DNA of 64,000 nucleotides from Thermothelomyces thermophilus ATCC 42464 (lineage: Eukaryota; Ascomycota; Sordariomycetes; Sordariales; Chaetomiaceae), in assembly GCF_000226095.1 (NCBI RefSeq), contig NC_016472.1, positions 10,664,001-10,728,000 of the forward strand, given 5' to 3'. The notes under the pieces are model-generated. The model made no database searches. It had not been told where the DNA came from and saw only the letters and a program-made list of their open reading frames with translations. The translations under genes and the position numbers were made by a program. Within the stretch, counting starts at the first letter, position 1. Every line of letters begins with the position of its first letter. Below are positions 21,733 through 32,111 of this stretch, in pieces.

Positions 21733-22603
21733 TATGCTGGATTGGCTCAATAGCGAGTCTGCTACAGACTATCCTGAAGGGAACAGATACATAGCGTCCG
21801 CTCATCGGGTCAGTGAACCGGCAACACCCGACACGGGGAGGCAACGATGAGCGAGCAGGAGACTGGTCACAAATCTCATCTCCTTCTCACTCTTCCTTCC
21901 CACCGGCACTCTCAACCACTGGGGAGGGCGACCGAGGATGATTACATAATTGCTAGGCTCCGCTTCGAGATGATTCGACGGTCTTGAGCTTGGTGTAATA
22001 TCTCACCTCAATGGCCCCGGCAGCTTGCCCAGGAATGCTTGGCGATCGCGAGCCGAGACAGCCTTTAGCTGTCATTCTCTGGCGTGTTTCCCGTCCATCT
22101 CGAAGTTGAAGTCCGCCTGGGGTTTGTTGTGGTGTCCTCGTCCTTCGTCGGCCCTGTACTCCTCTGTATCTCCTGGCGGTGCCTCTTGGCTGAGGAACGG
22201 TGCTCCGCTTGCCCGTCCCACTGTCACCCGCTTCGCATTCTGCGTACGGACTCTAGGTGAACCGCAGCACGAAAGTGGGCGTTGAACTGTCCATTATAAC
22301 GCGCTTGGGGACCGCATTTGGAAGGGCCCATTTCTCGGAGGTCGCGACAGGGGCGCTATCCGTATCAATCTCCGTTCCCAAGGCGGGCCGTCGTGACAAA
22401 GCCGGATCGAGAATGGTGCGCTCCAGGAGGCGCTTCGGGCGCCGGGACGATCTCCCAGCCTCTTGCGATAGGGTGTCGCTGCAGGACGGACGCGTCTGCT
22501 GAGGAGAGACCGAATCCTCGGGCGGTCTTGTCAACAACTCCTACTTGACTTAGCCCTTCCTCCTCTTCCCCGGCACTGTGAATGAGGTGTCCGGAGTAAC
22601 GCC
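21733..22603. other. Intergenic or unassigned coding remnant
   Basis: Between the kinase start and the DUF7924 stop. A minus-strand open stretch at 22253-22537 (94 codons, Ser/Pro/Arg-rich, with RRPKRLLERTILDPALSRRP) could be a lost 3' exon or a separate remnant. It has no motif I recognise, and I leave it unassigned. Confidence 0.4.
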
Positions 22604-24617
22604 TTACAGACTAGCATTACTTGACTGGCTGTCCCGTTCGACGGGCTCTAAAGCGGAGCCGGCCTCCGACATCAAGTTCTCTAAATCCTGGGAAAGTCCG
22701 GTCGCCTCAACAAGCGGTGGGACATCAAAATCCAAATCCGACGGCAACTGATCGATGGCAGAGCAGATGTTCTTGAAATGCTTGGGCATCCATATGTCGT
22801 AGACGTTCTTCGTAAATCGATATGCCGTCCACTTATCTTTGCCGTCCAACTGTATAAAGTCAAAAGTACGAATTGGGTGCCGGTAGTACTTCGTATCTTT
22901 CCCGGTTATTAACGGGTAGTGGCCGTAGATCCGTACTGACCGGTGGTCGTACGAGACGGAGAAGGCGAGGATCTTCCGGTTGACCTCATCTTCGCGCTTT
23001 ACAGCACGGAAGAGCTCGACGATGGCCCGCACCGCAAGTGTCATGCTGTGGGCGTTCTGCCGGTCTGCGATGTCGAGCGCCGCGGCGCTGCACTCGCAGG
23101 TTAGGAAGGGGAAGTACATGTAGTACGTGGCCATGAAGAAGGACTGGTCTCCGGCGATGAAGTCGCCAATGAATGGCGACAGCTTGGCGAGCTAATCCTC
23201 GGTGAACGCATCTCGCCTGAACCCAACAGAGTAGTCAGGCTGGGGACGAGGGGTGGTGAGAGGTATCGAGTTGTTCCACCCCTCGTTGACACTCTCGATC
23301 AGGTGTCTGTACTTTTTGTCGCGGAGTGCGAGCGATTCCGCCGAAGGAACGATAAGTCTAGAGATGTCCTGAATAATCCTCGCCTCGTTTTTGGTCTCGA
23401 GGTTGTAACAAGCTTCCACAAAGATATCGTCGTCGAAGAGCGTCTCCTTGGGAACCGACTGTTCACCGCTGAGGAGGTCTCGGATAAGCTGCTTGCTCGT
23501 ATCCGTAATGCCAAGTTCAGAGACACCCATGTACAAGCCCTTGGTCTGGAGCAGGAGCGGGTACCGCGGGTCTCGATACGGCGCATTCTTCTCCTCCCTC
23601 GGCCTCTGATCGCTGGGCGTTGTATAACTTGCAGATATCGTATCCTGGCTTGGCGTTGTGGAACTGTCTGATCCAGACCGCTTGCGGTTGAGAGATGTCG
23701 GGGTCTTCTTCTTCGCGAAAAGTAGTTTGACGGTCGGGTCGTACCGTTCCATTTCCTTAAGCCAGCTATCTTCAGACTCTCGCTCGAAATCCTTCCTAGT
23801 CGAGTCGTCCGGTTCAAAATATTTCTCAGGCCAGGACCCTTCTCTTCTCCAGAAATCGATTATGTTTCGCCAATTCTCGGTGTCACCACCCGCCTCTTGG
23901 TTAGACAGGGTTGTTCGTCGGCGTTTCGAAAGGGACCCGTCTGGAGTGTGATCGAGTGAATCTTGAACTGCATGCAACTGCTTCTCGCCTTCGCCTTCAG
24001 CGGATGCTGCTAGATTCTACAACACGTTAGCATGAGATATCAGGAAGAAAAGGCTCGCCTAACCTCTCTAGATGAGTGGAAGTCGGCGTGATCCGATATG
24101 GCTCGCTCTTGTGACACGTGCTCCAACGCCTTCGCTGTCCGGACCCGTTTCGCTCGAGGCAGATTGCTCTCCGCAGGCCCGTCAATCCCACGCTTCCTTG
24201 AAAGGAGCTCGCCCACTGTGTTCCCTGCAGGGCGTGTGGGGGATGTCCGTTGTCGCTTCGGTCCGCGGCGTTGTCTGTCCGTACGGGGCTCGACTGCGAT
24301 TTCGATCGGTTGCTTGCGACCTCTGCTCTGTAGCGCGGGTGAATTTTGTTAACCCTCCTTAGCTTGTAAACAACTACAATATAAAGGATAGAGGGTATAC
24401 CTGTCGAGACGACGTCTCACTGATCGTAGACGGACGTATACAATTGGGCTCGGCACGCTTGGTTGCGCCATTGCGCGACTGGATGCTCTGCGGTCGTGTT
24501 TCTACAACAGTTAGCGGAAGGTGTCGTTCGGCGCTGCGAAGAATGAGTACCTTGGCCTTTTGACGCCGGCGATGTGAGCCCTCTCTGCGCGGCTGCTTGG
24601 GCTCGAGTGTGGGCCAT
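22604..24617 (-). pseudogene. DUF7924 protein gene, one in-frame stop
   Basis: A fungal DUF7924-type gene in four exons: 24617-24551, 24501-24401, 24327-24064 and 24016-22604. All junctions keep phase and use GT-AG; coding length is 614 codons. The N-terminus is basic and low complexity (MAHTRAQAAAQRGLTSPASK). The conserved domain occupies the last third: YMYFPFLTCECSAAALDIAD, RQNAHSMTLAVRAIVELF, KILAFSVSYDHRSVRIYGHY, YRHPIRTFDF, KWTAYRFTKNVYDIWMPKH. A TAG at 23194-23192 follows FTED where relatives have Gln, so CAG to TAG is likely. From memory, relatives read CEVKCGAAAL where this has CECSAAAL; the Val-Lys would be lost, and with it the ExK pair that hints at a PD-(D/E)xK-like fold. Function of the family is unknown. 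The gene looks recently inactivated. Confidence 0.75.
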
Positions 24618-26274
24618 GGCGATGAGGACGGAGGGGAGGACGACGTTCTTGGGTTATAGGGTTCTTGGGGAGTCGCGAGATGTTGTGACGTGTGGAAAAT
24701 GGCTGGTTGCTGGGCGTGCTGCATCAGACTCCGCCAGCCCTCACGGCAGCGTCCAGCCAGCTAATGAGGGACCAGGCAGAAGCGCTAAGTTAACGCGCCG
24801 GGAAGATATTCCCCCTGTCAGATACTGTCGATAGACTTCCCTCTTCGGACTAGTCAGCGGATAGTAAGATCATGTCGGCGTGAACCAAAAGGTGATATTA
24901 AAGACTCGATGCAGCAACACTACGCCTTAACTGCAAAGAACAAAATGGTGTTCTTATGGCGTACTAGTAGTAATCGACTGTTCTATATGCCGTTCTTTTC
25001 TTCCCTTTTTTTTAGAAACGAAAATTTTTTTTCTGAAATGGAGTCGTTGACTTCCCGATCAGGCAGCGCGCCAAATGACCCGAGAACTTGTGATCATCAT
25101 CAGTTGATCTAATACATAATCACTCCGCAAGGTGCTAGATTTTTTTTTTTTTGTGTAGCAAATATTGTGTTATTTGCGTAGACAACTCAGAGGACGCATT
25201 GGGTTAGTCTCAAGAGAGGTAGCAGCATCTTACACAGTAGGGACTCAATATCCCTTCAAGAACTGTTCCTCGTGGGCGCGTCGAGTCTTTCTCTCCTTTC
25301 GCTCAGGCGGTAGCGCCAGCGTAAGATGGTATCCGTAGGGGGGAAGAAAACGAATTCTATTCCATATCAAGGAATAGCAGTGAATGTGCCAGAACAAAAG
25401 TCCTAGTTATACGCGCTAATAATTAGAGCAAGCCCAGCATAGCGATAGATGGGGAGACGCAGGAGATTGCTCAGCCTCAATGCTTGTAACCTTTTACTAT
25501 ACTACGCCAAGTTGAAAACGCTGACGACGTACTAGTAAAACGACCCTACCAAGAAAAAAATAATGATGGGGCAGGGCAGAAATTTGGGACATGAGAGAGG
25601 ATAATCGTGACTGAACCCGGGCCAGTTAATTTGATTCATATATTAATATTTACTTCGTCCTCTTTTACTCCTTCTCGTTCTCTGACCAGTCTTAACAGCT
25701 CCCGGGCACCGGACTGTCCATAATAATCCGTACTGAAATATATGTTGTATGTACATACATACAACCAGCACCGCCAACACACCTGGGCTGAAGGCCGACA
25801 ATGCGCATCACTGGAGGGAGCCATGTGGCGGGGAAAGTCTCGCACGGAATTCCCAATCCGGATCCTTAGAGGCTGAGACGGCCTCCGCCAGCGCACAAAC
25901 TGCGGCTCTTATGCGGGTCTCAACAGGACACTAGTGCATTCAGCTACTGGCTGTTTGGCCCGAAGCGACGTGTCCTAGCCCTATGGGGACCCTATGCCAA
26001 GCGCCCGGTGCGTGGCTTACGACGGGGCTTCCTCGACCACAGAAAAAAGTGCTGTAACAGCCAGGCTGAGCTATGTTCAGTCCGGGAGACAATGGGGCCA
26101 TTCTCACCGCAGATCAGGTGGATTTAAGTGCCAAGGGGCGTCCTACCTGGGAAGGGGAGGGAGAAGAGAATCTGGGTGATGAACGACGGCGCCGAACAGT
26201 CTAGGAGGAACAACAAGAGAGAAAAGGAAACTAATAAGGAGGAAAGAAAAAGGGTGAGAGAGAAAAACTAAGGG
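24618..26274. other. Intergenic region
   Basis: 1.65 kb without convincing genes between divergent starts. It has T-rich tracts near 25,000-25,035 and 25,140-25,153, the palindrome GTATGTACATAC at 25747-25758, and a purine-rich stretch just before the ankyrin gene. Confidence 0.6.
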
Positions 26275-27924
26275 ATGACCCAGACCACGACTCTTTCTGT
26301 TAGACGACATTCCTGGAGAGATGCTCCCGCCCTCACAGCTTGGACAATTCAGGAAGAGCCGTCCACCAGGATCTCGTGGACACCCCGCGCTCCTGTCCGT
26401 CCCAGGCGGCTTCGAAAACCCGAATGCCGCGAGCTTCTGAACCCGAATAACGCGCTGCCCGGCATCCACATCCACGGGATCGGATGCCGCTGCCTCCAGT
26501 CGCAAGCAGACGAAGAGCTCCAGGACGAGCTCCTCGCCACCAAGATTGCGTCCCTCACCAGGACCATCCTCGCACCATCATCATCATCATCATCATCATC
26601 ATCGACGACGACGACGACGACGGACTCGACCAAGCCGTCGCCTTCCAACCGCCTTAGACGTTCCCGCCCCGGCGTCTCAAACTCCCTCCGCTCAGCCCTG
26701 ACCCGCCTTCTCCCCTCCTCTCCATCATCCTCCTCCTCCTCCTCCTCTAGCTCCACCTCCACCACTCCTACGACTAATAATACTCCCTCCCCTACCAAGA
26801 CTGGCCGGCCCGCCGGAAACATCTCGCTCCCGCTGCAGGCCGACCTGACCATCGGCTGCGCCGAACTCGACATCGACAAGGTCGCCCGCTACCTGCTGCC
26901 CATCACGGAGGAGGGCAGCACCAACACGGAGGGCGCGGGCCGCCCGCGGACGGCGGGGGTGGACGTCAACGCGCGCAACCACCACGGGACGACGCCACTG
27001 ATGGCCGCGGTGCGGTCGCCCTTCGGCGCCGGCGCCTCCGCCTCCCTCCCGGGAGCTGCTGCGGCAGCGGCGGCGGGAGCGGGGCCCCGGCGGCGTCGTC
27101 GTCGTCGCCCCCGGGCGCAGCGGGAGATGGTGCGGTTCCTGGTGGAGGCGTGCGGCGCCGACGTCGAGGCCGCCCGCGTCGACCGCGTCACGGGCGCCGG
27201 CGAGACGGTGCTGAGCATGGCGTGCGCCGCCGGCGCCCCCGAGGTGGTTCGGTTCCTGCTCGCCAGCGGCGCCCGCGCGGACCGACGGCTGCCGTCGGCC
27301 CGGGGGATCGGCAGCGGAAGCGGCGGGAGTGGGAGCGGAACAACCGGGGCGGCAGCGGCGGCGGTGACGACGACGCCCCTGTTGACGGGCCGCGGCCAGA
27401 CGGCGCTGCACGTCGCCGTGCTCGCGGACCGGCCTGAATGTGTCGAGGTGTTGCTGCGGGAGGGCGGGGCAGACGCCAACGCCGTGTTCGACGCGGCCGG
27501 GCCGGACGTGGACACGGCGGGCGGGGGGTTCGGCCTGGAGCGGGGACTGAGGAGCCTCAGGGGCAGGGGCAGGGGTGGGGGATCGCGGGAGACGAGGAAA
27601 GGGGAGAAGGGGGAGAAGGCGCCTAAGCACCCGGTCTCGGCGCTGCATCTCGCGGCTCATGCCAGCCCCGAGTGCGCCAGGCTGCTGCTGGAACACGGCG
27701 CGAGGGTCGACATCAGGGACGCGTACGGCCGGACCCCGCTCCACTGGGCAGCCGAGGCGGGCCACGGAGCCGTCGTGCGGCTGCTTGTCGAGGCAGGGGC
27801 CAACATCAATGCCGCTTCTGATGACGGCCTCAAGCCGCTCGGTGCCGTGGCCAAGCTGCTCGAGAGCGCCGATGGGACCCAGGCACACGCTGGGGTTTTG
27901 AAAGTATTGCCGAACGGCCCGTAG
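26275..27924 (+). CDS. Ankyrin-repeat protein
   Basis: An uninterrupted 549-residue frame with ankyrin repeats. The first ~215 residues are low complexity, including Ser runs (SSSSSSSSTTTTTT) encoded by TCA/TCC repeats, and a short conserved-looking helix ADEELQDELLATKIASL near 80-95. Repeat units begin near 229 (VDVNARNHHGTTPLMAAV), 282 (REMVRFLVEACGADVE), 305-330 (VLSMACAAGAPEVVRFLLAS), 372 (GRGQTALHVAVLADRPECVE), 452 (HPVSALHLAAHASPECARLL) and 483 (YGRTPLHWAAEAGHGAVVRL), ending with INAASDDGLKPL. Gly/Ala/Arg-rich inserts separate several units. No catalytic domain is present, so it is presumably a protein-binding scaffold; partners are unknown. The long open frame on the opposite strand is a GC-bias shadow. 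Confidence 0.82.
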   Translation: MTQTTTLSVRRHSWRDAPALTAWTIQEEPSTRISWTPRAPVRPRRLRKPECRELLNPNNALPGIHIHGIGCRCLQSQADEELQDELLATKIASLTRTILAPSSSSSSSSSTTTTTTDSTKPSPSNRLRRSRPGVSNSLRSALTRLLPSSPSSSSSSSSSSTSTTPTTNNTPSPTKTGRPAGNISLPLQADLTIGCAELDIDKVARYLLPITEEGSTNTEGAGRPRTAGVDVNARNHHGTTPLMAAVRSPFGAGASASLPGAAAAAAAGAGPRRRRRRRPRAQREMVRFLVEACGADVEAARVDRVTGAGETVLSMACAAGAPEVVRFLLASGARADRRLPSARGIGSGSGGSGSGTTGAAAAAVTTTPLLTGRGQTALHVAVLADRPECVEVLLREGGADANAVFDAAGPDVDTAGGGFGLERGLRSLRGRGRGGGSRETRKGEKGEKAPKHPVSALHLAAHASPECARLLLEHGARVDIRDAYGRTPLHWAAEAGHGAVVRLLVEAGANINAASDDGLKPLGAVAKLLESADGTQAHAGVLKVLPNGP

Positions 27925-28613
27925 CGCGGCCAGGCTCGAAGTACAGCGGACAAGACCTTGGTTGGTTCGGAAAACTAACCTATGAGGCTCTGAACGAAAG
28001 CTGATGGGGATGGAAACTATGCCCTCCAAGAAGTGAGACTCGAATGACGAGGCGACAATGGCATGACTATAACATGGGGAAAACAAAAATTACGGCGACG
28101 ACGAAGGCGGCTTGTTCTTCTCTGGACAGTAGAACAATGTTGGGATTTGTAGATATGATTATTATGATGGTCTGTCACTAAATGCGAATTGTTCGAGATG
28201 AGAGGTGTTCCCGGATGCTGGCATTAATTAAATTATGGGTTGACTTATTGTAGTAGGGTACTCGTGATAAGCAGGGGACAACCCGGAGAGTGATGATGAC
28301 GAAGCTTATCATTGACAGGGCGAATGCAAGAGCTTCAACAACTGTGGTGGACCCCACTAGGGTTCCCGGCCCCACCAGGGTTGCAGCTACCCACATCTTC
28401 CTACAGGGTGGCCCTGGTCAGCTTCATCATCCTCAATCAACCACCATCAACTCCATAGCAGATATGCGAAGATCGCTGATTTCCGCATCCATCCATCTAC
28501 CACAACAACTGATTGATCTGATCCATGTTCTTCCTCCTAACACTCGGCTAACCCACAAGTCAGTGGGCCAGGGCATTCCACAGTCTTCCTTTTGGGCCTT
28601 ATTACTGAAGCTA
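27925..28613. other. Intergenic region with dispersed repeat
   Basis: Between converging gene ends. The main content is copy 2 of the dispersed repeat (28,344-28,500). The rest is unremarkable. Confidence 0.6.
28344..28500 (+). repeat. Dispersed repeat, copy 2
   Basis: Second copy of the ~170-bp sequence at 3679-3848, same orientation. Between the strong 5' block (CCCCACTAGGGTTCCCGGCC) and the 3' block (GATTTCCGCATCCATCCAT) the two differ by small indels and substitutions in both directions, not the one-way C-to-T pattern of RIP. Outside these limits the similarity stops. Confidence 0.8.
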
Positions 28614-28920
28614 TTATTCCTCGTCGTCGGGGTCAGGAAAGTCCGAGAGATCCTGACTGGGGGCGGGAGCGCCGCATTTCCCACATATTAGGCCTGGGAC
28701 AACCCAAACCTCCTCCCCGTTTTCGGCGCATTTTTGACAACGAACGCCTGGGAGCTACACGGGAGTCATTATATTTAATCGAGTCGTGGGAGCGCCCGGG
28801 ATCACTCACCGGAAGGGTTCTGATGCCTTCTCCCTTCGCCTGAACGGAGGTGAAGTCTGCAAAGACTAGCGCTTCTAGGATGGTGTTCCCGTCGCTGCCG
28901 AAGAAGAATGCGTCTGTCAT
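28614..28920 (-). CDS. Small zinc-ribbon-like protein, 83 residues
   Basis: A two-exon micro-gene. Exon 1 is 28920-28810 (MTDAFFFGSDGNTILEALVF...GIRTLP, 37 codons) and exon 2 is 28754-28614, joined by a 55-nt intron with donor GTGAGT and acceptor GTGTAG in phase 0. Exon 2 has two CxxC pairs 15 residues apart (CQKC and CGKC), as in a zinc ribbon, and an acidic tail DLSDFPDPDDEE. Evidence for reality is the coherent splice, the cysteine spacing and the ATG at the start of a composition change. I do not recognise a family. A zinc-ribbon subunit or adaptor role is possible but unproven. The unspliced reading of this region gives a longer, less plausible frame. Confidence 0.6.
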
Positions 28921-31619
28921 TGTAGATGGAGGAGAGAATAGTCGCTTGTCTATGATGGATAACTGATATGGATAACTGATAATTATGTGCTTTTCCTGGT
29001 TATTTTTGATCTTCTGACGAATAACTGTGTAAATAGAGAGCCCTCGGGCCAGGCAGGGAATTACTCCCGTCGCCATCGTTCTTATACATCGCCGTGATAT
29101 CCGCTCAGAACTCGGACGAGACCGACGACAAGTCTGACATGCGAGCTGAAAAGAAACCCGACATGGGCAGATGACGGATACTCTCCACGTGCTGGCATCG
29201 ACAAGGTTTGTTCCCCAGATTTGGCATGCATACTTCATATCTCGTCACTTGATCGGTTCATCCATTTGAACGGAGTGGTTCAGCTTAGTGGGGTTTGGGT
29301 TCCACCACCAACCGCTTCAAGCCGCCACGTCTACTTCCCGTTTGAGCGAAGAGATTTGCTGCAGGATCACCCGCGCATGATCTGCAGGCGGGCCGGAGAA
29401 GTGTTCCGCATTCTGGATGCTGAGGAAGGCGCTTTTGTGCCTCACTCGAGCCCGAGCCCAGAAACATGAATTCGACGTTGGGTATGACGGGATTTTTGAT
29501 GCCCATCTACAACCAATCACGCACATAGTGCAACTTTGGCGTATATACATACTCGGAGCCATATTATTCCCACAGCGATTACAAATCGGTCCCAAGTGAC
29601 AAGGAGACGGCATGCCACTACAACTAAGCACCGCGTTGATACGCCCTTCTGCTCGGTCATGCCAAATCAAAGTATGAAAACATCAGGGTATCCGAAGCCA
29701 TCATGTTGGTGGGCAGATGGTCCATTTTGTTGCTGTTGACGCAGTCTGTAGTGTCTCCCAACATCAGGCGACCCCATGCCAGGAACGAAGACGGCCAACA
29801 TCCGATCAGTTGGGCTCCGAGTGCCAGAGCCCTAGCGATACTAGTCCAGTTGGGCAGGCATCCCCTCTTCTCGCCCAATGTCACGATACACCGCCAAGGG
29901 ATTCCAGAGTTCAAAATGGATCTACAAATGCCAAATGTGAATCCGAGCCAGTCAACACATCCCTCCCCCTCCCCCCTCACTCTCCCCACCCCCCCTTCGT
30001 CCAGGGCCGCTTCACAATCTGCTCATGGTTCCCTGTATTACATGGCTGCTTTAACTCCGCGGAAGTACCCGCAGTACGGATGTGAAACAAGGAAACGGCC
30101 TCAGTCATAACGAAGTGGTTGCTCTTTTGCCGACGAATGCGGTCAGCTGCAGTGCAGATCTGTAACCAATACCAACCACTTACTCGACCCCACCACACCC
30201 ATTAGGGCCTGGTGTAGTGGAAGATAAGGATGGTAATCCGTGTTCCCTACCGACTGATAGACTCGGCGTTCAGAGTCAGATAACCCATAATAAAAAGCAT
30301 CTGAACGTGAGCCTAAAATGCGTAATTACTTGTCTGCTTCTCGGTGCTACTAATACTTCCCATACCCTAGAATTAGTATTTAGCATCTGCGTGCTCAACG
30401 TGGGCAATATCTAATGGCGTTGAACTAAATTCATACATGGCTGGACCAAGCTGTGTAATAATAGGCCGGGTGAGAGGTTGCTAAGCCGAGTTGGGACCTT
30501 TTCAGGCAGCTGCACTCCAAGACCATGACATACTCGGCCGTCTTCAAAGCCAACCGTAATGTCTTACCTGAGGATCCTGCAGGTTGCTTGCCCTCACTAC
30601 CCCAGTTTCCCCATTGGGTAAAGAAATGAGCTCACTTGAGGTGATCGTCGTCGACTCTGATAAGTAAGGTACCCAAATCAACACGTGGTCACCGAGTAAT
30701 GGTTAATGTTGATGATTGTACTTCATCACCCAGCGCAAAGTTTTCGAACAGATACACTCCGCCGCCGCCACCTACCTGCACTTACTTCTTTTTGGCTGCA
30801 AGAAGATGAAAATGGCGAAATGTTTGGCGATTACCGGGCAATTTGTCCCGAGCTAACTTATTGATCGCCCCGTCTTGGTGCACCCGACCGCGTGGACTAA
30901 TTAGTTCGCTGGAACTTCCTCTCTTCCTGCAGGCATTTAAGTAGGATACATACTGGTACAAGTCACCTGCAGTGCCACCCAACAAAGCATCACATCGTCC
31001 TTGAAGACGGGACATGACGCATGCTCCAGCCGGGATGCGACGAGTCACTCTGGCCTTAGTATATGTAGGTATTTAATTAAGCAATGACTTGTGCTCTCAA
31101 ATCTCATCTACGGATTACTTTCTGTACATAACCCCGAAAGGGGGGGTTTACAGCAGCCGACATGTTAGAATCTACCTTATTATTACGATCCAGCAGCTTT
31201 TCAATGCTACACAGTAACAAATCCAAAAGCCACAAGCCTAGAAACCAAATTACAACCTTGGCTATATGAGAAACGGACAGAAGAACGCTACCTATCCGAT
31301 ATGTTGCACTGCGTTTTAGCCGCGGAACTCCTGGCTGGAAAGGGGCATTATGGATGCTCGTGCAATTCCTATTATTGGAATCGGCGCGAGGCCAAGAACG
31401 CCAAACACGACATTCACTCAGGCTACTCGGGTCATCTTGTTGACAGGGTAATTACCAATAATTAGTCTGTAACCAGCCGTTGGCAAGCATCTCGACATTG
31501 TATTTATTAGGAGCATTGTTACCCCGGGGAATCTAATTACGTGAGGAACTCTATCTCATCAACATCACCACTGCCCACGCTCAGCAGCATAAACAGCCGT
31601 TCCGATATATTCGAGAAGA
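28921..31619. other. 2.7-kb intergenic region
   Basis: No convincing gene. AT-rich patches occur near 30,250-30,430 and 31,050-31,250. It lies between the zinc-ribbon gene's start and the secreted-protein gene and should hold the promoter of each. Confidence 0.6.
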
Positions 31620-32111
31620 ATGCACGTCTCCAGCGGCCTAATAACATACGCATTGAGCTTCGCCGCTCTCGCGACAGCGACTTTGGCCCTCGAGCCGTGG
31701 CTCATCTCGGAGCTCACGACCTTCAGCCCCCCAGACCGACCGGGCAGCTCTCCCCACAGCGTCATCAACGCCACCATCTCGGATCCCAACGACCAGACCC
31801 CAGTTACGGCCTTCTGCGCCGCCACCTGGACGTTCGAGGAATCGCCCTACGGTACGGTCAACGCCTGCTCCGAGGTGCCGGGCGGACGATGGAGGTTTGC
31901 GATGCTCGAGGCGGCCGACGGCGAGCCCTCGCCGACCACCAACTTCAAGCTGCGCTTCGAGCTGGACAAGGACGGCCAGACGTTAGCGGGGACGGCGAGT
32001 TTCAGGGTCGGCGAGAATCTCAGCGGGCTGTGCTCGGCCGGCGGAGTTTGCTCATTTAGCTTGAAAAAGGAGAACACTCCGTTTGCGGTGAAGCAGACCC
32101 TGGAGAACTAA
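31620..32111 (+). CDS. Small secreted protein with four cysteines
   Basis: A 163-residue single-exon protein. The N-terminus is a typical signal peptide (MHVSSGLITYALSFAALATA, then a likely cut near TLALEP). The mature part is ~145 residues with four Cys (AFCAATW, VNACSEV, SGLCSAGG, GVCSFSL), enough for two disulphides, and two possible N-glycosylation sites (NATI, NLSG). There is no membrane anchor and no enzyme motif. It resembles the broad class of fungal small secreted proteins, some of which are effectors or cell-wall proteins. It lies about 1 kb from the edge of the RIP island. I do not recognise a named family. Confidence 0.75.
   Translation: MHVSSGLITYALSFAALATATLALEPWLISELTTFSPPDRPGSSPHSVINATISDPNDQTPVTAFCAATWTFEESPYGTVNACSEVPGGRWRFAMLEAADGEPSPTTNFKLRFELDKDGQTLAGTASFRVGENLSGLCSAGGVCSFSLKKENTPFAVKQTLEN

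Noticed and set aside
26725-28086. 453-codon open frame opposite the ankyrin gene
   Set aside because: Composition-driven shadow of a GC-rich exon: Arg/Pro/Gly-rich with no motif, while the + strand frame has clear ankyrin repeats.
28633-29238. 201-codon minus-strand frame as one unspliced gene
   Set aside because: It reads through the intron in the wrong frame and loses the CxxC pairs. The spliced 83-residue model is more coherent, and the upstream extension has no features.
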